Assembly: GCA_021813235.1 (NCBI GenBank)
Contig: JAKALG010000056.1
Coordinates: forward strand, 1 to 5,832
Direction: 5' to 3'
DNA length: 5,832 nt
From: a bacterium
Lineage (GTDB): Bacteria; Patescibacteria; Paceibacteria; UBA9973
Shown: in pieces, positions 1 to 4,383 of the stretch
Numbering within the stretch: the first letter of the stretch is position 1
How the letters are laid out: each line of letters begins with the position of its first letter
Made by a program: the position numbers and the translations under genes
The notes under the pieces: generated by a model
The model's database searches: none
The model's input: only the letters and a program-made list of their open reading frames with translations
What the model was told of the DNA's origin: nothing

Positions 1-536
1 ATGACCCAGACGTTGTGCCAGTAGGGGCAGACCAGAAACAGCATGTGGAATATGCTAGAGACACAGCTTTAAAATTCAACAACATTTTCGGAGAGACTTT
101 TAAATTACCAGAACCATTGATAATGAAAGATGTCTCTGTCGTGCCAGGAATAGACGGAAGGAAAATGTCTAAAAGCTATAATAATCACATTCCACTTTTT
201 GCCGAATATGAAGAAATAAAAAAATGTGTCATGAGTATCGTCACAGATTCGAGTGGAGGAATTCCGAAAAATGTTTACGCTATTCACAAGCTTTTCCGAA
301 GTGAAGAGGATTTGAAAAAGATTTACAAAGAAAAAGAAGGGAAGTACAAAGAGTTGAAAGAGATTTTGATTGAAGATATAGAGAATTTTATTATGCCAAT
401 GAGAGAGAGAAGAAAAGAACTCGAGAAAAAAATACCAGAGGCTCTTGAAATATTAAAACTAGGAGGTGAAAAAGCAAAAATTTTGGCAGCAAAGAAAATG
501 CAAGAAGTCAGAGAGAAAATAGGAGTCAACGTATAA
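1..536 (+). CDS. trpS: Tryptophanyl-tRNA synthetase, C-terminal part (5' end outside window)
   Basis: This class I synthetase charges tRNA-Trp with tryptophan in the cytoplasm. The reading frame is already open at the left edge (first whole codon at base 3), so the Rossmann N-terminus with the HIGH motif lies outside. The visible part begins DPDVVPVGADQKQH, the conserved TrpRS segment that contacts tryptophan and the dimer interface. It continues with the class I KMSKS loop at bases 162-176 (GRKMSKSYNN), which binds ATP and the activated intermediate. A charged helical C-terminal domain for anticodon recognition follows and ends at TAA 534-536. The GTG at base 15 is an internal valine, not a start. 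The gene lies directly upstream of a TrpR-type regulator and trpB, so the neighbourhood is centred on tryptophan. Identification is firm; only the N-terminus is missing. Confidence 0.96.
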   Translation, partial: DPDVVPVGADQKQHVEYARDTALKFNNIFGETFKLPEPLIMKDVSVVPGIDGRKMSKSYNNHIPLFAEYEEIKKCVMSIVTDSSGGIPKNVYAIHKLFRSEEDLKKIYKEKEGKYKELKEILIEDIENFIMPMRERRKELEKKIPEALEILKLGGEKAKILAAKKMQEVREKIGVNV

Positions 537-553
537 GTTTATTCACATATCTA

Positions 554-581
554 TTGTTGTATTTTATAAATGTGCTATAAT
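554..581 (+). promoter_or_regulatory. Extended -10 promoter downstream of trpS
   Basis: A perfect TATAAT (576-581) is preceded by TG at 573-574, giving the extended -10 form TGcTATAAT. A weak -35 candidate, TTGTTG at 554-559, lies 16 bases upstream. Transcription would start near 588, only about six bases before an ATG at 594. It would drive the leader region and the 79-aa gene at 839. The -10 match is visible; activity is inferred. Confidence 0.6.
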
Positions 582-593
582 CAAGGCTTAAAT

Positions 594-674
594 ATGAAAG
601 GTTTAAAAAATATAAAAATTAATTGCTTCCACATTAACTTCTGGATTAAAAAGGAGCTATTTGTTTTTATATAA
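594..674 (+). CDS. Candidate 26-aa leader peptide
   Basis: This short ORF starts about six bases after the predicted transcription start and has no Shine-Dalgarno sequence, so translation would be essentially leaderless. The peptide begins MKGLKNIKIN and ends KKELFVFI, with a central NFW. It has one Trp codon (642-644), four Phe and five Ile codons. Its last codons overlap bases 655-672, which can pair with the 5' arm of the downstream terminator hairpin, as in a translation-controlled attenuator. No conserved protein is recognised, and an A+T-rich region produces such ORFs by chance. A competing start is the AAGGAG at 651-656 followed by TTG at 661, which would give only seven codons. Confidence 0.3.
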   Translation: MKGLKNIKINCFHINFWIKKELFVFI

Positions 675-718
675 AATACGGTAATACGAAACCAAAAATA
701 TAAAAAACAAAACTGGCT
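655..718 (+). promoter_or_regulatory. Possible antiterminator helix in the 594-746 leader
   Basis: Bases 655-672 can pair with 698-718: 18 base pairs including one U-G, with bulges at 707 and 712-713. This uses the whole CTGGCT end of the terminator's 5' arm and would exclude the terminator at 709-740. Bases 664-672 can alternatively pair with 610-618 (9 bp, only A-T), which would free the terminator. Much of the pairing is A/T and could be fortuitous. The G-C pairs at 656/717, 657/716 and 663/708 are the more persuasive part. Confidence 0.35.
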
Positions 719-746
719 CCGAAAAAAGGAAGCCAGTTTTCGTTTT
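709..746 (+). terminator. Intrinsic terminator or attenuator hairpin, possibly bidirectional
   Basis: A perfect 10-bp stem, AAAACTGGCT (709-718) with AGCCAGTTTT (731-740), encloses a 12-base loop and is followed by CGTTTT. On the opposite strand the same stem is followed by G plus a longer T-rich run (bases 707 down to 694), so it could also stop leftward transcription. On the + strand it lies between the 573-581 promoter and the 79-aa gene, where it could act as an attenuator. Confidence 0.7.
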
Positions 747-747
747 A

Positions 748-790
748 GGTTGATGTATATGCTTATGTTTCATAAACACATACACCAGCC
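748..790 (-). repeat. Long imperfect hairpin, better formed on the minus strand
   Basis: Two 20-base arms (748-767 and 771-790) are separated by three bases. Sixteen positions are Watson-Crick. The other four (750/788, 753/785, 759/779, 762/776) give one G-U and three A-C mismatches in + strand RNA. In minus-strand RNA they give three G-U pairs and only one mismatch. Reading leftward, this hairpin is followed at once by the bidirectional terminator. It could be part of a small minus-strand RNA, a decayed palindrome, or a 5' UTR structure of the 79-aa gene. I see no good minus-strand promoter. Confidence 0.4.
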
Positions 791-838
791 TCCAAAAAGA
801 GGAAGTGGAATGTTCATTCATAAATGAAGGAGTATCAT

Positions 839-1078
839 ATGTGTGATTCAAATAACATTAATATTCTTCGTGGGGAAAAGGAAAAAGATAGCAAAATAGA
901 ATTTGAAACATCTTTTATACCTCCTCCAAATTATAAATTCTGCAACAAAAAACCAGAAGGAGAAAATGATAAAAATTCTTTCTCTAAAACAACTTCTTCT
1001 TCTCCTAAATCAGTTGCCGAAGCAAAGGAAAGAGAGAAGAAAAATTGGTATTTTGTTTCTAGCCATATAGGTTGTTAG
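839..1078 (+). CDS. Unrecognised hydrophilic small protein (79 aa)
   Basis: I do not recognise this protein. The chosen start is ATG 839, because AAGGAG at 827-832 lies six bases upstream, the best ribosome-binding site in the window; an in-frame ATG at 824 lies just before that site and is less likely. The product is rich in Lys, Glu, Asn and Ser, has no transmembrane segment or signal peptide, and contains a Ser/Thr-rich stretch (SKTTSSSPKS). It finishes with an abrupt hydrophobic tail, KKNWYFVSSHIGC, whose last residue is Cys. There are three cysteines in total (one at residue 2, one in KFCNK, one at the end). A strong terminator starts 16 bases after the stop, so it is a monocistronic unit. 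A polar N-terminal part followed by a short aromatic tail ending in Cys could be a peptide precursor, but no processing or modification gene is adjacent. It may simply be a disordered lineage-specific protein. Confidence 0.6.
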   Translation: MCDSNNINILRGEKEKDSKIEFETSFIPPPNYKFCNKKPEGENDKNSFSKTTSSSPKSVAEAKEREKKNWYFVSSHIGC

Positions 1079-1093
1079 TAAAGTTTTATTAAG

Positions 1094-1138
1094 AAGCGGG
1101 AGAGAGATAAATTTCTTCCGCTTTTTTTATTTATTTTG
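1094..1138 (+). terminator. Rho-independent terminator after the 79-aa gene
   Basis: A 12-bp stem pairs AAGCGGGAGAGA (1094-1105) with TTTCTTCCGCTT (1112-1123) across a six-base loop, with two G-U pairs. It is followed by a long T-rich run starting TTTTTATTTATTTTG. It closes the 79-aa transcription unit and separates it from the trpR-like gene. Confidence 0.9.
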
Positions 1139-1141
1139 TAG

Positions 1142-1147
1142 TATAAT
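1142..1147 (+). promoter_or_regulatory. -10 element of the trpR-like gene
   Basis: This is a perfect TATAAT directly after the terminator, with no convincing -35 because the expected position falls inside the terminator stem and T run. Transcription would start near 1154, putting the 5' arm of the start-codon-covering hairpin at the very start of the mRNA. A second A+T-rich -10-like site, TATAAA at 1202-1207, cannot be excluded and would give a short leader lacking the hairpin. Confidence 0.5.
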
Positions 1148-1158
1148 ATATTGATTAC

Positions 1159-1230
1159 TTGTCCCGTTAGAAAATCAGCGGACAGGGAATAAAGAAAAGA
1201 TTATAAATATTAAATTTTCTAATGGGATGA
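1159..1230 (+). promoter_or_regulatory. trpR 5' UTR helix covering the start codon
   Basis: TCCCGTTAGAAAAT (1162-1175) pairs with ATTTTCTAATGGGA (1214-1227): 14 bp with a single G-U. The helix can continue through 1159-1161/1228-1230 (two G-U and one A-U), so the ATG at 1227-1229 is inside the paired region. A competing hairpin, TGTCC (1160-1164) with GGACA (1180-1184), uses the same 5' arm and would release the start. The gene has no Shine-Dalgarno sequence, so accessibility of the start codon should matter. The pairing is visible; the switch and its trigger are inferred. The repeats could instead be a DNA operator. Confidence 0.5.
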
Positions 1231-1514
1231 AAAACAATTCTGGGCAGTATAAAAAAGAAATTATAGAAATTTTTTCAAAAGTTTCAGGAGATAAAAATCT
1301 TATGTTTGAATTTTTGAGAGATATTTTAACGCCAGCAGAATTTGAAGAGGTTTCTCTTAGGTGGCAGATAGTTAAAAAATTAAACAAAGGAGAGACCCAT
1401 AGAGAGATAGCGGGGGATTTAGGTTTAGGAATAAGTACTGTTACTAGAGGCTCTCGTGAACTTCGTAATAAAAATGGTGGTTTTGCATTGGTTTTAAAGA
1501 AATTTTTTAAATAA
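1227..1514 (+). CDS. trpR: TrpR/YerC-family tryptophan-responsive repressor
   Basis: This 95-aa, all-helical DNA-binding protein belongs to the Trp repressor family. Family members act as dimers that bind tryptophan as corepressor and then the operator. The segment LRDILTPAEFEEVSLRWQIV (30-49) aligns with E. coli TrpR around LTPDEREALGTRVRIV, keeping the equivalents of Thr44 (T35) and Arg54 (R45). The helix-turn-helix follows at about 57-79 with GLGISTVTRGSREL, keeping T71, T73, R74 and G75; R74 equals Arg84, which together with Arg54 sandwiches the indole ring. The position of Ser88 is Glu (E78), and the tail GGFALVLKKFF is more like YerC/YecD proteins. Conserved ligand residues, the location between trpS and trpB, and a CTAG palindrome on the trpB promoter make a tryptophan repressor the best reading. 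The start is the only ATG; it has no Shine-Dalgarno sequence and is covered by a 5' helix. No terminator follows, so read-through into the trpB leader is possible. Confidence 0.85.
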   Translation: MKNNSGQYKKEIIEIFSKVSGDKNLMFEFLRDILTPAEFEEVSLRWQIVKKLNKGETHREIAGDLGLGISTVTRGSRELRNKNGGFALVLKKFFK

Positions 1515-1545
1515 ATCTTAAAAAGTTATCCACAGTTTTATTTTT

Positions 1546-1561
1546 TAATGCATTTGCATTA
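1546..1561. repeat. Inverted repeat over the -35 region of the trpB promoter
   Basis: TAATGCATTTGCATTA is a perfect 7-bp inverted repeat with a two-base centre. It overlaps the -35 candidate TTGCAT (1554-1559). Its centre is 33 bp from that of the CTAG palindrome, roughly three helical turns. It resembles a binding site for a dimeric regulator but lacks CTAG, so it may not be a TrpR site. Confidence 0.45.
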
Positions 1562-1581
1562 CTTTTTGTGTATGCTACTAT
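1554..1581 (+). promoter_or_regulatory. Promoter of the trpB leader transcript
   Basis: An extended -10, TGcTACTAT (TG at 1573-1574, hexamer 1576-1581), matches the consensus at five of six hexamer positions. A weak -35, TTGCAT (1554-1559), lies at 16-base spacing. The predicted start near 1588 falls inside the CTAG palindrome and about four bases before the leader ATG at 1592. Form and position resemble the other extended -10 sites in this window. Confidence 0.65.
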
Positions 1582-1593
1582 GTACTAGTACAT
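1580..1593. promoter_or_regulatory. Candidate TrpR operator
   Basis: ATGTACTAGTACAT is a perfect 14-bp palindrome centred on CTAG. The E. coli trp operators, as I recall them, are built from ACTAGT-containing half-sites, and ACTAGTAC here equals one full half of that operator. The site overlaps the last two bases of the -10 hexamer, the predicted start point and the first two bases of the leader ATG. A bound repressor would therefore block polymerase. A TrpR-family gene ends 65 bases upstream. Only one CTAG centre is present, unlike the paired half-sites of E. coli, so spacing of the dimer contacts may differ. Confidence 0.65.
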
Positions 1594-1684
1594 GAATACA
1601 AGGAATAAAATAAATAAAAATAATGAAAATAAATTAAATTTTTGGTGGGGCGTAAAAGCATCTGCTTTTGCGTTGTTTTGTTGA
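1592..1684 (+). CDS. trpL: trpB leader peptide with tandem Trp codons (30 aa)
   Basis: This is an attenuator leader peptide, whose translation rather than product matters. The ORF runs from ATG 1592 to TGA 1682. It begins MNTRNKINKNNENKLN and then reads FWWGVKASAFALFC. Two adjacent UGG codons lie at 1643-1648. A ribosome waiting there would cover RNA to about 1660, exactly the 5' arm (1651-1659) of the first hairpin; a ribosome at the stop would cover most of the 3' arm (strand 2). Before the Trp codons, Asn and Lys dominate, with A-rich codons that should be unstructured. No Shine-Dalgarno sequence is possible, because the predicted transcript starts only about four bases upstream; initiation would be leaderless. 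An ATG at 1623 in another frame gives only MKIN and a stop. Confidence 0.8.
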   Translation: MNTRNKINKNNENKLNFWWGVKASAFALFC

Positions 1685-1737
1685 TTTCTATTAACCCCCC
1701 ATTGAAAGAGAACAGGAATCCATTAAAGAGCGCAAAA
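1651..1737 (+). promoter_or_regulatory. trpB attenuator: alternative 1:2 and 2:3 helices
   Basis: Helix 1:2 pairs CGTAAAAGC (1651-1659) with GCTTTTGCG (1664-1672): 9 bp with one U-G and a four-base loop, extendable by two G-U pairs (1649-1650 with 1673-1674). It starts three bases after the tandem Trp codons. Helix 2:3, the antiterminator, pairs 1666-1678 with 1725-1737: 12 of 13 positions, including perfect TTTTGCG with CGCAAAA, and one G-G mismatch. Strand 2 is shared by the two helices, and strand 3 is shared with the terminator. Low charged tRNA-Trp should stall the ribosome on strand 1 and favour 2:3, so trpB is read. Ample tRNA should bring the ribosome to the stop codon and favour termination. 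Confidence 0.8.
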
Positions 1738-1759
1738 ACGCTCTTTTTATTATTATTTT
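1725..1759 (+). terminator. Attenuator terminator (3:4 helix) before trpB
   Basis: A perfect 8-bp stem pairs AAAGAGCG (1725-1732) with CGCTCTTT (1739-1746) around loop CAAAAA, followed by TTATTATTATTTT. It is a strong intrinsic terminator, yet it lies between the promoter and the trpB ATG only 17 bases downstream. It makes sense only if it is conditional. The 5' arm and loop are the same bases that pair with strand 2 in the antiterminator. Confidence 0.9.
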
Positions 1760-1775
1760 AAACGAATTAAACTAT

Positions 1776-2984
1776 ATGAAACAAAAAATAACATCATTAA
1801 AAAATTTACCAGACAGAGAGGGGTATTATGGTTCCTTTGGAGGAAGATTTGTTCCTCCTCAATTAGAAAAGCCATTAGAAGAAATAGAAAAAGAGTATTT
1901 AATCGCAAAAAATGATGAAGCTTTCCAAAAAGAATATTTAGATTTACTGACAAATTATGCTGGTCGTCCTTCACCTTTATATTTTGCAAAAAATCTAACA
2001 AAAAAACTTGCTGGAGCAAAAATTTACCTTAAACGTGAAGACTTAAATCATACCGGTGCTCATAAAATAAATCACTGTATCGGAGAAGCACTACTAGCAA
2101 AAAGAATGGGAAAAACGAAACTTTTAGCAGAGACGGGTGCTGGTCAGCATGGAGTCGCTCTAGCTACAGCAGCTGCTTTACTCGGACTTTCGTGTGAGAT
2201 CCACATGGGCTCTATAGATATAGCAAAACAACATCCGAATGTCGTTCGCATGAAGTTGCTCGGAGCAGAAGTCGTAGAAGTAAATACTGGTGGCAAATGC
2301 CTGAAAGACGCTGTGGATAGTGCCTTCGCAAAATTTATGAATGAATATCAGACCACCTTTTTTGCTATAGGGTCCGTGGTTGGACCTCATCCATATCCGA
2401 TGATGGTCAGAGATTTTCAATCCATCGTGGGCAAAGAAGCAAAAGAACAAATATTAAAAAAAGAAAATAGATTGCCAGACTATGTCATTGGTTGTGTCGG
2501 GGGCGGTTCTAACGCTATTGGATTATTCAACGAATTTTTAGACGACAAAGAAGTGAAACTCATCGGAGTTGAACCAGCTGGGAGAAGCTCTGCTATCGGC
2601 GAACATGCCGCCACTATCACTTATGGCAGTGAAGGAATAATTCATGGTATGAAAACAATTGTTTTACAAAATGAAAAGGGCGAACCAAATCAAGTTCATT
2701 CGATAGCCTCTGGGCTTGATTATCCGGGTGTCGGACCTATCCACGCATATTTAAAAGATATCGGAAGAGTTAAATATACTTCAATATCTGACGATGAGAC
2801 GATTAAAGCTTTTCTAGAATTATCAAAAATTGAAGGAATTATTCCGGCACTGGAAAGCTCTCATGCTGTGGCAGAAGCGATAAAATTAGCTCCGACTTTA
2901 GATAAAAATAAAATTATAATTGTAAATCTTTCTGGTCGTGGAGATAAAGATATTGATTATGTAGCAGAGTTATTAAAAATATAA
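1776..2984 (+). CDS. trpB: Tryptophan synthase beta chain
   Basis: This PLP enzyme joins L-serine and indole to give L-tryptophan in the cytoplasm. At 402 aa it fits the TrpB1 type (about 390-410 aa) rather than the longer TrpB2. Visible motifs in order: [10 protein letters not shown] near the N-terminus; [15 protein letters not shown] with the PLP-binding Lys97; AETGAGQHG with catalytic Glu119; [11 protein letters not shown] (239-249), the PLP phosphate loop; GLDYPGVGP (313-321); [12 protein letters not shown] (353-364); and LSGRGDKD (385-392) with the Ser contacting the pyridine nitrogen. All key residues are intact. No Shine-Dalgarno sequence precedes the ATG, but it is the only credible start. 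No trpA is near. If none exists elsewhere, the enzyme would salvage external indole rather than receive it from TrpA. Expression appears doubly controlled, by the operator at 1580-1593 and the attenuator at 1651-1759. Confidence 0.97.
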   Translation: MKQKITSLKNLPDREGYYGSFGGRFVPPQLEKPLEEIEKEYLIAKNDEAFQKEYLDLLTNYAGRPSPLYFAKNLTKKLAGAKIYLKREDLNHTGAHKINHCIGEALLAKRMGKTKLLAETGAGQHGVALATAAALLGLSCEIHMGSIDIAKQHPNVVRMKLLGAEVVEVNTGGKCLKDAVDSAFAKFMNEYQTTFFAIGSVVGPHPYPMMVRDFQSIVGKEAKEQILKKENRLPDYVIGCVGGGSNAIGLFNEFLDDKEVKLIGVEPAGRSSAIGEHAATITYGSEGIIHGMKTIVLQNEKGEPNQVHSIASGLDYPGVGPIHAYLKDIGRVKYTSISDDETIKAFLELSKIEGIIPALESSHAVAEAIKLAPTLDKNKIIIVNLSGRGDKDIDYVAELLKI

Positions 2985-3018
2985 GCTATTTTCTCTCGCT
3001 GTTTTTTTATTTAGAATG

Positions 3019-3027
3019 TGATAAAAT
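3019..3027 (+). promoter_or_regulatory. Extended -10 promoter of aspS, giving a leaderless mRNA
   Basis: TGaTAAAAT (3019-3027) is an extended -10 with five of six hexamer matches. The aspS ATG begins seven bases after its last base, which is where transcription should start. There is no -35 and no Shine-Dalgarno sequence. This predicts an mRNA starting at or next to the A of ATG. Confidence 0.55.
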
Positions 3028-3033
3028 GATGGC

Positions 3034-4383
3034 ATGAAAAATAGAGTATATATTAAAGATTTGAAAGACAATGTCGGCAAAGAAGTCATTATCGCTGGCT
3101 GGGTAGACGTCCGTCGCGATCAGGGCAAAATGGTCTTTTTTGATATGCGTGATATGACAGGCAAAGTGCAAGCAGTCTCATTGCCTTCCCATGCTGAAGT
3201 TATTGAAAAATCAAAAGAAATCAGACTTGAATGGGTTCTCAAAATCACTGGCTTGGTAAACAAGCGTCCTGAGAGGAACGTGAAAGTGGATGTTTTAAAT
3301 GGTGACATAGAGCTTGAAATTTTAAATATTGAAATTTTATCCGAAGCAGCACCTCTTCCTTTTGATATGTCTTTGAGTGGATACAATTTAGATTTAACGA
3401 CTGAACTAGACAATCGTGCATTAGTTTTGAGGCAACCGAAAGTGCAAGCAATTTTTAAAATTCAAGAGACAGTGATAGATGCCTTCAGAGAATTTATGAA
3501 GAAGAATATGTTTTTTGAATTTCAAGCGCCTAGTATCGCTCCAGCTGTCGCTGAAGGAGGAGCAGAAGTTTTTAAGATTGATTATTTTGATAAAAAAGCA
3601 TTTCTTTCTCAATCTCCTCAACTTTATAAACAGATAGTGATGACAGCTTTTGAAAGAGTTTTTTCTGTAAACAAAGTTTTTAGAGCTGAACCATCATCGA
3701 CGACAAGGCATTTGACGGAAGTGGTTTCGCTCGACGCAGAGATGGCCTTCATAGATTCTTGGACAGATGTTCGCGATATGGCAGAAGAAACAGTTAGATA
3801 TATTTTGAAACAAATCGAAATGAGAAACGGAGAACATTTAAAATTATTAAATGCAGATCTTCCAAAAATGATAGACAAGACGCCTACGCTTTCTTTGAGA
3901 GAAGTGCAACAAAAGATTTTTGAAAAGTTTGGTCGTGATGTTCGTGGAGACAAAGATACAAACCCAGAAGACGAAAGACAAATTTGTGAAATAGTAAAAG
4001 AAGAGACAGGCTCCGACTTTGTATTTATTTATGGCTATCCGACACGTCAAAAACCATTTTATGTTTATCCAAACAAAGAAGAGCCTGAATACAATGAAGG
4101 CATGGATTTGATATGTCGTGGAGTAGAATGGCTCTCTGGAGGACGAAGAATAAATGATTACAATCAGCTCATGGAACATGTGAAAATTTGGAAAATGGAT
4201 CCAGCTAAAATAAAAATGTTTTTGGAGGCTTTCAAATACGGAGCTCCTCCTGAAGGAGGTTTTGCTTTTGGAGCTGAACGCATCACAATGCAACTCTTGG
4301 GTCTAAAAAATATCCGCGAAGCTTGTATGTTTCCTCGAGATATGAACAGAATAGATGAGAGATTAACTGACGAAGGATTTTAA
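3034..4383 (+). CDS. aspS: Archaeal-type aspartyl-tRNA synthetase
   Basis: This class IIb synthetase attaches aspartate to tRNA-Asp, and in non-discriminating forms also to tRNA-Asn for later amidation by GatCAB. An N-terminal OB-fold anticodon-binding domain (about 1-105, with GWVDVRRDQGKMVFFDMRD) is followed by a short linker and the catalytic core. The core shows SQSPQLYKQ (192-200), motif 2 VFRAEPSSTTRHLTE (215-229), EMAFID (236-241), SGGRRI (368-373) and motif 3 GGFAFGAERI (408-417). At 449 aa it lacks the large insertion of the roughly 590-aa bacterial enzyme, so it is of the archaeal/short type. Its OB domain is nonetheless bacterial in style (RRDxGxxxFxDxRD). The residue after GWV, which helps set tRNA-Asn discrimination, is Asp26, neither the Trp nor the His I know from characterised enzymes, so specificity cannot be read off. 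The start fits a -10 element seven bases upstream. It overlaps the next gene by one base. Confidence 0.95.
   Translation: MKNRVYIKDLKDNVGKEVIIAGWVDVRRDQGKMVFFDMRDMTGKVQAVSLPSHAEVIEKSKEIRLEWVLKITGLVNKRPERNVKVDVLNGDIELEILNIEILSEAAPLPFDMSLSGYNLDLTTELDNRALVLRQPKVQAIFKIQETVIDAFREFMKKNMFFEFQAPSIAPAVAEGGAEVFKIDYFDKKAFLSQSPQLYKQIVMTAFERVFSVNKVFRAEPSSTTRHLTEVVSLDAEMAFIDSWTDVRDMAEETVRYILKQIEMRNGEHLKLLNADLPKMIDKTPTLSLREVQQKIFEKFGRDVRGDKDTNPEDERQICEIVKEETGSDFVFIYGYPTRQKPFYVYPNKEEPEYNEGMDLICRGVEWLSGGRRINDYNQLMEHVKIWKMDPAKIKMFLEAFKYGAPPEGGFAFGAERITMQLLGLKNIREACMFPRDMNRIDERLTDEGF

Noticed and set aside
661..684. Tiny ORF starting at TTG 661 behind the AAGGAG at 651-656
   Set aside because: It would encode only seven residues with no conserved signal. 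The purine stretch is equally explained as Lys-Lys-Glu codons of the 594-674 frame.
657..851. Minus-strand 64-aa ORF across the structured intergenic region
   Set aside because: It runs through the hairpin and terminator, has no recognisable domain, and its composition is what an inverted repeat plus A+T-rich DNA would give.
1139..1226. T-box riboswitch upstream of trpR
   Set aside because: The conserved T-box sequence and antiterminator bulge are absent, and no terminator lies between this region and the trpR start.
1623..1637. Alternative start ATG 1623 for the trpB leader peptide, with AAGGA upstream
   Set aside because: It is in a different frame and stops after four codons, before the tandem Trp codons.
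1682..1684. UGA recoding as Gly (as in Gracilibacteria/Absconditabacteria), which would lengthen the trpB leader peptide
   Set aside because: No in-frame TGA occurs in trpS, trpB, aspS, ribF or the EamA gene, so UGA is a normal stop here.
2981..3012. Intrinsic terminator after trpB
   Set aside because: There is a T run at 3002-3008, but only a three-base stem (AGC/GCT) precedes it, too weak to call.
3847..4293. Minus-strand 148-aa ORF inside aspS
   Set aside because: It is opposite the conserved catalytic core of aspS. Its protein is a Phe/Ser-rich antisense shadow with no domain.
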